In this document: positions 55,301-63,839 of the stretch, in pieces
Position numbering within the stretch: position 1 is the first letter of the stretch
Layout of the letters: the number at the start of each line of letters is the position of its first letter
Origin: Pisolithus tinctorius
Taxonomy: Eukaryota; Basidiomycota; Agaricomycetes; Boletales; Pisolithaceae
Reading direction: 5' to 3'
Assembly: GCA_024663395.1 (NCBI GenBank)
Contig: JANFAH010000020.1
Span: 806,001 to 870,000, forward strand
DNA: 64,000 nt
The notes under the pieces: model-generated
Database searches by the model: none
The model's input: only the letters and a program-made list of their open reading frames with translations
What the model was told of the DNA's origin: nothing
Translations under genes and position numbers: made by a program

Positions 55301-56925
55301 GGAAGTCTGTTTGATTGTACCTATGATGGGAACATTGTGCACACGATCCTACTTGCAGGGGATGAACTTGTTCCTCCTCCCTCTTACCACTCTACCACAT
55401 TGAGTGAACCTAGACTAGACCCTGAGGGTGCGACAGCAAAGCTCAACAAATCTCTACACAGCGCTCTCCCTCCCATATGTGCCACAACCGAATATCACTG
55501 CACGACGTGGACACTCAGTCCCTATGTCACACCCACACCCAACGCTGAATCCATCCTATCCATGTTCGACACCCCATTCGACCCACATGGACTCATGGAC
55601 CCCATTGTCCGTTCTCAAAGTGATGGACAAGCATTTCTCATCACAGATGGAGAACCGTTATATATCTTAGACATTACAGGACTGTACGACGAGCATGGGC
55701 AAAGGCTATTGGGCCCAAAGGTACAAAGTGCATATGAGCGACTGGGAGAGGCAACAAGAGTACGAAGGGTGGTGTCACGGTTCACTGGCAATCGATGGTT
55801 GTTTGAAGCAACAGAAGTCATTCGAAGGAGGAGAGATGATGGAGATTCACATGCTGAGCTCAACAGCTCATTAGTTCTCTTTCATTCTGTGTCATTTCAC
55901 TTACAGCAATGTTACTATAGGGAAACCCAGTCTCTACGACGGAGTACAAGAACATATGAGACAGGACAGAGGACTGTTGATGCAGAACTATGCAGTGTGG
56001 TACAACGGCCTTACTATGAGTGGGGAGAGCATGCAAGATGCAGCAAGTTGGTCCAAAACCATACAGGACGAGTACATGGTTTATGATGGCTATGATGGCA
56101 GGTCTTGGAGATGCAAGAGGAGGATGCATGCTTGCAGGCTGAGCATGAGCGCTCAAAGTTTCTGTTAGTTTCTATGATGCTTTACTTATGGATTTGCTAT
56201 TCTAGGGACAGACAAGAGGATGCTCGATATGCGAGACTACCCAACGACTGTGGCCAAGTACCATCATGTTTAGGAGTATGAGAGCGACATTCGAAAGGGA
56301 CTCTGTATGGAGCTATGAAAATTGGAAAGGGTCAAAGCTGGCTAGATCGATGGAGATGCCTGCAGCATGTTCAAGGCAGCATGGATTCACACATGGAGCC
56401 AGAGCGCTCTTCGTTTCACCTCTGTTTTGTGACAAGTTACTTACAAGTATTTGGCATTAGGGTATCCAGTGAGTTCGAGCACAAATGGTCAGCTTCTGGT
56501 AGAGAGCTGGCATTGAATGAAGCAAGGACTGGTCCCTGAAGGGCAGAATCCTTCGGAGCGAGAGGTGTGTTGAGAGCAATGGCACTGGGGGAGAGACTCA
56601 GAGAAGGGAGGTTTGAAGTCAAGGTGCCCCTTTCAGCTTTGGTTCGAACACTATCTACCGCGAAGTACAGTGTCCCTAGCATGAAGGGAAAGGCAGTCAA
56701 CAGGGGTGAATGGCTCAAAGCTGTTCATTGGTACTTAGTATCAAGACTCCATCCACCTGGCTGCAAGGTGGAAGGCCGAAGCTTAGGATTGAAAGAAGTC
56801 AGCACCTACACCCATCAGGGTTGAAGACCTATCATCGAGGAGGGCTCGAGACTCTACAAAACTAAGGTGACAGGTTTTATTTTACTTCGAGCTTATACTA
56901 TGTCAGGATACTTTGTTTCTAGGGT
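52393..56925 (+). repeat. Array of about 12 units with intron-like modules, period about 260-295 bp
   Basis: A recurrent block is 'gctcgacagctcaa', then a module that looks like a short intron, then 'ggg' and '(c)tacgacaaacaacgatg'-like sequence. Module bounds (GT to TAG): 52571-52617, 52849-52896, 53650-53696, 53945-53988, 54183-54236, 54359-54405, 54621-54669, 55874-55920, 56158-56205, 56413-56460, 56873-56922; a further one ends at 53156 with its GT lost. Lengths are 44-54 nt, mostly 47-48. Each has an ACTTAC/ACTCAC/GCTTAC-type branch site 10-18 nt before the end. Spacing is mostly 240-295 bp. The stretches between modules are not consistently open. Confidence 0.6.
54758..55680 (+). pseudogene. 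ERG26: Erg26-like sterol C-4 decarboxylase (3-beta-HSD family), intronless relic
   Basis: NAD-dependent sterol-4-alpha-carboxylate 3-dehydrogenase family (ergosterol pathway, C-4 demethylation). From ATG at 54758: MSLQEEDAYLTID then TGA, where the Rossmann GGxGFLG is worn to SEILG, RHAVEQLVRGDTI, DIVQRHHDVPFHL. After a second stop (54986) come VKGTQAVIEAAIAAGVHKLI, YTSSAGVVFDSTDIVNVDKR. The YxxxK motif reads NNDSK (catalytic Tyr lost). VLEANGKDGLLTIALHPAGV is followed by a deletion of about 25 residues, then LFDCTYDGNIVHTILLAGDE and GQAFLITDGEPLYI. The last third is missing. One frame and no introns throughout; it lies inside the intron-module array. Confidence 0.85.
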
Positions 56926-57815
56926 CGAGACAGTGACAAACGAAGATGGGTGACTCAAGGTCACTCGGTGGCACTTAGCACAAGGGCTTTGGCCACCAGA
57001 CAAAATACCAGACAGGGTATGAGAAATCAAGTGCATGCATGCACAGAGAGTCGAGGCTGTCGAAACGGGAATGGGACAGATGGACGAAGTGAAGGTCCTG
57101 GTGAGCATGTTGATATATAGTTTTCTTTAATATGAGTTTTACCTGGCGCAACGTCACTCAACCGAGTTGTGCTGGCCTTCGGGTGATTCTACTCACCCTG
57201 ACTTATAATTCCAAGTTCCATTGTTTTTTTTCTTGGTGCCAAATCGTCTTAAGGATGAGCAGCAGTCGAGAGCACATATACATTTAAGGATAGTAAATAC
57301 ATGGCTGAGTGAGAGTTTTTATATATAGGTACATATGTGACTTTGAGCTGCCTCGTGGAGGGTCTGTGTCCACTGTACCAGCTGCTGTGCTGTGTTACAC
57401 CCCGCTACCGTTTCGCACAAAGACTGTGCCTTGAAGAGCAGTCTTTGACTCGCTCTGCACTCGATTTATTACTCACTTGTTTGCTTGCCTGGAGATTATC
57501 TCCATCGTCTTTTGGTTCGAGGTTTGGGCCTTGAGGGGAGTGTTCGAGAGGCAGGGTGTGTGTTCGAGAGGCCAGGTGGCACTTTGCAGGTGGAAAGGAT
57601 TGTGTTCGAGGGCGAGAGGATTTGAGGACCAAGAGGGTTTTTTCTGCAAAGTTGGGAGCAGGTCTTGGGAGAGAAGGGAGTCGTGTTCAAGTAGTGCAAG
57701 GTTAGAGGGGCGAGGCACCATGTTCAAAGGTCGAGGGAAGTAGGTGTGAGGGTGAGGATGTTTGTGTGGGGAGGAGAGTGACTGAGGATGGTTGAATTCT
57801 AAACTGCCCCTTGGA
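56926..57815. other. No gene seen; TTCGAG-rich stretch
   Basis: 56926-57110 still resembles the array region (isolated phrases such as 'ggcacttagcac'). 57540-57735 repeats 'tgttcgaggg/tgttcgagag' several times at irregular spacing. No conserved protein recognised. Confidence 0.35.
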
Positions 57816-58267
57816 TGTAGGGAACAAGTTCGAGTTCCCTAGGAGAAGCAGTCTGGGTCATGAGTTCAGGGGTGGAGAGTTTTCTTTTGTTTTTTTTTGC
57901 ATTGGACCACTGGACTTAGTGGCGAGCAGCCACATTGCTGACTAAGCGCATGCGCTGTGTTCATGCAAGTTCAGTTTACCATAATAACCAATCCATGTCA
58001 CAGGCCCTCAGTAGTAGGGTGATTTTGTCTCGCATTTTGGCGAGTTTTTGAAGTTAGATTTATTACTTTGGGGAGTACCCAAAGTGCCAGGAGGACTGAC
58101 AAGAGTATTAGACAGGCACTGCTAAGTATCCTTTTACAGTTCGCATTTTTCACCCTTTTACTACACTTCATTTCTCCAAAACAGGACCTCCCTTTTGGGT
58201 CGAGCACAAATCTCACCCATCACTGATATTTACTAATTCTAGGTACATCTTTTTACCTATTCCTACA
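57816..58267 (+). repeat. LTR of TGTAGGG family, 452 bp
   Basis: Starts TGTAGGGAACAAGTTCGAGT (8 bp stem), ends CTATTCCTACA; closely similar to 14660-15119. It abuts the gag zinc-knuckle of the chromovirus directly at 58268, so it is either inserted in that gag or joined to it by recombination. Flanks TTGGA and GCACC do not match. CpG present, hence young. Confidence 0.8.
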
Positions 58268-58570
58268 GCACCCAAGTCTGATATTGCCCATCTTCTGGGC
58301 AAGGATGGCAAACTCACCTCCGCTGAATGACAGCACAGGATGAAAAACAACCTCTGCCTCTTCTGTGGCAAGGCTGGCCACTCTGCCAAGGACTGTCCCA
58401 AGTCCACCTCTTGCACAGCCAAAGCCCATGCAGCTACGGCTGGAACTCTGCCTCCTCTGACTGCGGAGAAGGCAGAGCCAAAAAATTAGTCTGCTCCTCC
58501 AGGGAACTTGCACAGCCTGGAGGAAGCATTGATCCCAACTGTGCACAACTGGACATCCGACTCAACGTGT
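58268..58570 (+). pseudogene. gag: Chromovirus gag C-terminus, zinc knuckle
   Basis: DIAHLLGKDGKLTSAE.QH (TGA, Arg expected), then NNLCLFCGKAGHSAKDCP, a good CX2CX4HX4C knuckle, and TAKAHAATAGTLPPLTAEKA. TAG at 58488, and the gag frame differs from the pol frame, so either a -1/+1 shift or an indel lies around 58490-58570, near the site where the protein changes to RLNVSALSSPNSLL. Confidence 0.75.
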
Positions 58571-59500
58571 CCGCTCTTTCTAGTCCCAACTCTTTACTTC
58601 CATCTGTAACCCTTCTTGACTATTCTGTTGATACTGTTTCTGTGTTGATCGATTCCAGCTCTTCTCATTGTTTCGTAGACCCATCCATAATCAAAAAATA
58701 TGCCATTCCTGTTTCCTCTGTTTCTCTGCCAGTTCCACTCTGCTTGTTTGATGGTAGTACAAATGCTGTCATTTCCCAAGAAGTAGATCTTTCCCTCCAC
58801 TTTCCTTCTGGTGATGTCAACTCCATTTCGTTTTATGTTACTCCATTGGATTCTTCATGTTTGCTGGTATTAGGACACAACTGGCTCACCTGCTTCAATC
58901 CATCAATTGACTGGGTACTGGGCAGTATATCGTTCAAACCATCATTACAGGGAATGCCAACACCCCAGGTGCCTTCATCATCTTCCACTGCAACCTCTGC
59001 TCCAGATCTGACACCCTCTGCTCCGTTTGCAGCTCCAACTGCACCTCTGACAGACTCGCCATGCTCCACTCTGCTCGTCTCACTCATCAATGCTGCTGCA
59101 TATGTCAGAGCCTGTGCCCTCCCTGGCTCTAGACAGTTCCACTTACAGCTCTCCACTGATGATGTGAAGCTTCGTGCGTCCTCCACTTCTTCTCTGCCTC
59201 CTGACCTCTCCTTGGTTCCTCCTGAGTATCATGAGTTTGCCGACGTCTTTAGTAAAGACAAGGACACAGAACTTCTGCCACACTGCTTGTTCGATCTCAA
59301 GATCAACCTTGAGGAAGGAGCTTCTCTGCCCATTGGTACAATCTACTCTCTTTCTCTGCCAGAGCTTGAAGCTCTCCACACCTTCATTGACAAGCACCTT
59401 GGCTACGGTTTCATCAAGCAGTCCACCTCTGCTCATGGTGCCCCTGTCCTCTTCATAAAGAAGAAGGACAGTTCACTCCGCCTCTGTGTAGACTATTGAG
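58560..59500 (+). pseudogene. Chromovirus protease and RT start
   Basis: RLNVSALSSPNSLLPSVTLL, then VSVLIDSSSSHCFVDPSIIK: retropepsin core where the usual LIDSGSSHCFVD has DSS (Gly to Ser). The linker is Ser/Pro/Ala-rich (58960-59080). RT begins with PPEYHEFADVFSKDKDTELL, IYSLSLPELEALHTFIDKHL and APVLFIKKKDSSLRLCVDY. A TGA at 59497-59499 replaces the Arg of CVDYRGLN. Confidence 0.9.
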
Positions 59501-60648
59501 GACTCAACAAAATCACGAAAAAAGATCGCTATCCACTGCCACTCATCTCTGACCTACTTGACTCTCCAAGCCACGCTAAAGTCTACACCAAGATCAATCT
59601 CCACCATGCCTATCATCTAGTCTGCATAGCAGACAGAGATGAATGGAAAATGGCTTTCTGCACTCGTTATGGTTCTTATGAGTGGCAGGTAATGCCATTC
59701 GGTCTGACTAACATGCCTGCAGCTTTCCAGCAATTCGTCAATAGCATCTTTGCAGACATGCTCGATGTTTGCATCATGGTATACCTCAATGACATCCTAA
59801 TCTATTCGCAGGACATGGAGTCACATCATGAACACGTAAAAGAGGTACTCCACTGCCTTTGAAAGCATGGCCTTTATGCCAAGCCAGAGAAGTGTGAGTT
59901 TCACTCCGACTCTGTCAAGTACCTTGGTTATGTTCTTTCTCCCTCCAGTCTCACCATGTCTGCTGAGAAGGTTGAGGCAGTCCATGACTGGCCTGAGCCA
60001 TGGAAGGTGCAAGACATCCAGTCTTTCCTCGGTTTTGCAAATTTCTACAGACAATTCATTAATAACTACTCCAACATCGTCATTCCACTCACTCACCTCA
60101 TGCAAAAGGGTGCTCCTTGGAACTTTTCTGAGGAGTGCCGCTCCGCTTTCCTCTGCCTGAAGGATGCCTTCAGCTCTGCTCTGATTCTCACTCATTGGGT
60201 TCCTGATGCTCCACTTACAGTTGAAACCAATGCCTCCAATTATGCCATTGCTGGCATTTTGTTGATCACCTGCTCCAATGGTGAACTCCACCCAGTCGCT
60301 TTCTACTCTCGCACCATGACTGTGCCAGAACTCAACTATGATACCCATGACAAGGAGCTGTTGGCTATCTTCGAGGCTTTCCACCATTGGCAGCATTACC
60401 TAGAAGGTTCTGCCTTACCTGTCAACATGGTGATGGACCACAAAAACCTTGAGTATTTCTCCACCTCTGAGGTTCTCACTTGTCGACAGGCCTGCTGGTC
60501 GGAGTACCTTTCTCAGTTCAACCTTTCCATCCACTTCCAACCTGGCTGCCTTGGAGCCAAACCTGATGCACTTACGTGATGTTGGGATGTCTACCCAAAA
60601 GGGGGGGATAGGGACTACGCACAGGTAAATCCTCATAATCTCTGCCCT
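59500..60648 (+). pseudogene. Chromovirus reverse transcriptase and RNase H
   Basis: [75 protein letters not shown] is YLND (ctcgat to ctcaat), which kills RT. TGA at 59860 (HCL.KHGLYA) and 60577 (DALT.CWDVYPKGG, where relatives have two Arg). RNase H: PLTVETNASNYAIAGILLIT (Asp of ETDAS changed to Asn), ELNYDTHDKELLAIFEAFHH, VMDHKNLEYF. Same phase as protease and integrase. Confidence 0.9.
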
Positions 60649-62205
60649 ATGTTTACACAGGAGCAACTCGTGTCATCCCTCCATACCACCACCCTCATGG
60701 CACCTGTGCTCCATGCCGCCATGGTCTTCGATGTTGAGTGCTTGCACTCTGACATCATCTCCACCCTACCCTCTGACCCCATCTCCACCAGCCATCTTCC
60801 AACTCCAACTAAGCCTCGGTGGTCCCTGGACTCCGATGGTCTACTCCACCTTGATGGTCACATCTTTGTCCCTGACATTGATGACCTCTGCCTTCGAGTG
60901 CTTCGGTTTAAGCATGACCACCCTCTAGCAGGCCATTTCGGGCAAAACCACACCCTAGAACTCATCCACAGGGACTACGTGTGGCCTAACCTCTGCTCCG
61001 ACATGAAAGAATATGTCAGGTCCTGCACTGCCTGTGGATGCAGCAAAACTCTGTGCCACCGCCCTTATGGTCTACTGAAGCAACTTCCCATCCCAGAGAG
61101 ACCTTGGAACTCCATCTCCATGGACTTCATCGAACACCTCCCCAACTCTGATGGCTACTCCGCCATACTCATGGTAGTGGACTGCCTCTCAAAGCAAGTG
61201 GTGTTCATCCCCACCCATGACTCTGTCACCTCCGCTGAACTCACTAAGCTCTTCCTAACCCATGTCTTCTCCAAGCATGGAGTTCCAGCTAATGTCACCT
61301 CTGACAGAGGTCCTGAGTTTGTCTCACACTTCTTCCGCTCTCTAGGAAAGGCCCTTGATATGTGTCTTCACTTCACTTTGGGTTACCACCCAGAAGGTGA
61401 TGGCCAGACCAAGCAAACAAACCAGACCCTCGAACAGTACCTTCGTGTCTACTGCAACTACCAACAAGACAACTGGGCTGAGCTGTTACCTCTAGCAGAG
61501 TTCACTTTCAACAACACACCAAGTGCAACTACTGGAGTTTCTCCTTTCTTCGCTAACAAGGGATACCATCCAAACCTGTCTGTGGTCCCTGACCAAGACT
61601 TCACTTCTCCAAGGGCTCATGACTATGTCATTAAGCTCTCTGCCCTTCATGACTTCCTCCGCTCCAAAATGTCCGCCACTCAGCAGCACTACCAGGGTCC
61701 AGCGGATGCCAAGTGCATACCTCTGCCTGAGTTTAAGGTTGGAGAACAGGCCTACATCAAAGCCAAGTACTTCCGCTCCACTTGTCCTTCAGAAAAACTC
61801 TCTGAAAAGTACTTAGGTCCATTCACCATCTTGGCCAGGCCAGGTATGCATTCGGTCACCCTTAAGCTCCCTGACTCTATGCGCTTGGTACATCCAGTCT
61901 TCCATGTCTCACAACTGGAAGCTGCAGTGACTAACCCTTTCCCAAACTGACAACAACCTCTGCCTCCACCAGTGGATGTCAATGGTGACCTTGAGTACAA
62001 GGTATTGGAGATACTTGACTCTAAGGTGGACTGCCATCGCCGCCACTGTCAACTCTTGTATCTAGTCTGCTGGGCTGGTTATGAGAACACTGACAAAGAA
62101 ACCTCTTGGTTGCTTGCAACTGAGCTAGATCACACTTCCAACATAGTATCCACTTTCCATGAACGCTATCCACACAAACCTGGCCCATACCAACCTCTGC
62201 CATAA
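60649..62205 (+). pseudogene. Chromovirus integrase with chromodomain
   Basis: HDHPLAGHFGQNHTLELIHR to SCTACGCSKTLCHRP (H2C2 finger), SISMDFIEHLPNSDGYSAIL (first Asp), NVTSDRGPEFVSHFF (second Asp), EGDGQTKQTNQTLEQYLRVY, where the catalytic Glu of QTER is Lys and the Arg is Gln, both CpG to CpA. Then KLSEKYLGPFTILARPG, PVFHVSQLEAA, TGA at 61948 (FPN.QQPLPP), and a chromodomain: DLEYKVLEILDSKVDCHRRH then LLYLVCWAGYENTDKETSWL. The natural stop is TAA at 62203. RT, RNase H and integrase all carry active-site losses, so the copy cannot move by itself. Confidence 0.9.
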
Positions 62206-62399
62206 TACTCTGCCTACATAATCCTCCTCTGCAGGCCAACTCCACCTCTTACCGAACTACCTTAAGTACTTTAGAATTTTCTCCACTTATCCATTTCACT
62301 TCTCAGAGTCACAAACAAAATCACAAGTCTATCTCGTAGTAGTACAAAATATACAAACTAAAGACAAAAAAAAAAACAAAAAAAAAAAACAAAACTACT
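62206..62399. other. Spacer between convergent pol and antisense gene
   Basis: About 190 nt ending in an A-rich stretch (62366-62393). It probably serves as 3' untranslated region for both convergent units; no clear polyadenylation signal beyond A-rich sequence. Confidence 0.4.
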
Positions 62400-63647
62400 C
62401 TACTCTTCCATCACTTGTCCCCCGCCACCCTCCTGTTCTTCTCTGCCTTCCTTCTCTCCTCTGACTTCTTCCTCTTCCTCGTTATCCCCCTCTGCACCTT
62501 CATCTGCTTCCTTGTTCTTGTCCTCCTCTGCCTCCGACTGAAGCCTCTTCCATCCTCTGCCTGTGTGCTTGACCTCAGCCATCCTGGCCTCTCATGCATC
62601 CTCCCTCCTCCTCATCTCCACCCATTCTGCCCACTCACGGTACAGCCCCCACTTGTTGGCTGTCCACTCCATGGCCTCCGCCATCTGCTCTGCTGCCCTT
62701 GCCATCCTCTCGAAGGCTGTTGCAGCCTTCTTGTGTGCTGCCACATACCTCTCCACAGCCTGCAGCTGCCGCTCCTGCTCCCACTCCATCCACCAGGAGG
62801 AGACCCCCACTCCTAAGGGTCCCTCATGTGGTGTTGCTGGCTCCTCCTCATCTTCTCCACCTATCTCCTGCTTGTCATCCGCTTCCTCCATCTCTGTCGC
62901 TTTCTCCTTCCCCTTCCCTCACATCCTCTTCTTCTTCTCTCCTCGGGAGCTCCCCATCCCTGCTCTCTTCCATGAGGGCCCCACTGCCACCTCTTCCCAC
63001 ATCCAACTGCATGTCTTCTTCTTGTTATGACAGGGCATGCAGGCCCTGGTCTTACCTTGCCCTGGCTCACACTGCCCTGCTGTCAGACTTGCTATACAGT
63101 GAGTGCAGGGGGCTCTCTTGGTTACAGTGACCACCACAGAGGCCCCAGGGACCTTCTGGGCAGTGTTGATGTCGTACACCACACCAGTTAACCTGAAATA
63201 GAGTAAGGTCAAAAAAAAAAAAAAAAAAAAGGTCAGCTCCACCTGACTCACAGTAATCTGCTACTCACCTCTGCATGGCCTCATCCTGCCTGGCCTGGGC
63301 TCTCTGCCTCTTCCTCTGCCACCCTCTTCTTTTGAGCCTCCTCTTCCTCTGTCACCCTTCTCCTCTGAGCCTCCTCTTCCACTCTCTTCTTCCGCTCCAC
63401 CTCCAACCGCTCCTCCTCTGCCTTCCGCCTCTTGGCCTCCTTGTGCTTGGCCTTGCACTCTGCCTCGTGCTCTCTCTCTCTCTGCTTGGCCTCCTCTGGT
63501 CAGTGCACCTTCTCCGCAGACTTCTCTCGCTTGGTGTCAGTGGAGTTGTTGGTGAGGACGACCAGCTCTTCACCTGCAACTTGGGAGTAGTTGCAGACAT
63601 GGCTGGGGGTTGGCTGGGGAGTTTTGCTCTGTCGCTGGGGAGACATG
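62400..63647 (-). pseudogene. Antisense ORF of the chromovirus: coiled coil plus Zn2Cys6-like cluster
   Basis: Minus strand, opposite to pol. ATG at 63647 (MSPQRQSKTPQPTP). The first exon is almost all charged coiled coil (REREHEAECKAKHKEAKRRK, EEERLEVERKKRVEEEAQRR) with one stop and one frameshift; a 76 nt intron (63193-63268) follows; exon 2 (63192-62400) is one frame of about 264 codons with two TGA stops at Arg-type sites. It starts LTGVVYDINTAQKVPGASVV and carries CTHCIASL to CHNKKKTC: Cys spacing C-x2-C-x8-C-x9-C-x2-C-x6-C, near the fungal Zn2Cys6 pattern (x6 in the first loop). Then come a helical region (QLQAVERYVAAHKKAATAFE) and a Glu/Lys-rich tail. DNA binding is a guess; function unknown. 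Confidence 0.6.
63193..63268 (-). other. 76 nt intron in the antisense gene
   Basis: Minus-strand donor GTGAGTAGC, a run of 20 T (63211-63230), CTTACTCTATTTCAG acceptor. Splicing joins RQDEAMQ(R) to LTGVVYDIN in frame. Splice signals exist only on the antisense strand, so they would not be removed from genomic RNA of the retroelement. Confidence 0.7.
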
Positions 63648-63825
63648 ATGATGGGGGGAAGGAACGAAGGTTTGGTACCCTAACACATGTTTTTAAGTGG
63701 TACTTCGAACTCTGATGGAGCTCTGCCGCAGCTAAAGCCATTATCCTCAAGGCATCAAAATAATTTCAAATGATCAACTCGTGTTGATCTCATTCCATAC
63801 ATGCGGCCTTCAGGGGTTCAGGCCC
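63648..63825. promoter_or_regulatory. Probable promoter region of the antisense gene
   Basis: The about 180 nt between the antisense ATG and the polypurine tract is the only room for its promoter inside the element, unless transcription starts in the 3' LTR. No TATA box is seen. Confidence 0.3.
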
Positions 63826-63839
63826 TAAGGGGGGGGCAC
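63826..63839 (+). other. Polypurine tract of the chromovirus
   Basis: aaggggggggcac directly before TGTCATGACC. It fixes the plus-strand polarity of the element and shows that the antisense gene lies inside it. Confidence 0.8.

Noticed and set aside
55127..56086. A 319-codon gene as one protein
   Set aside because: Only the first part is Erg26-like; after about 55680 the frame merely runs through array units and an intron-like module.
62366..62393. A-rich tract as retroposon tail
   Set aside because: No LINE protein or target duplication nearby; it is in the short spacer of the chromovirus.
63211..63230. Poly(A)/poly(T) run as the tail of a LINE or retrogene
   Set aside because: It lies inside the antisense gene's intron, just upstream of a good branch/acceptor, and acts as a polypyrimidine tract there.
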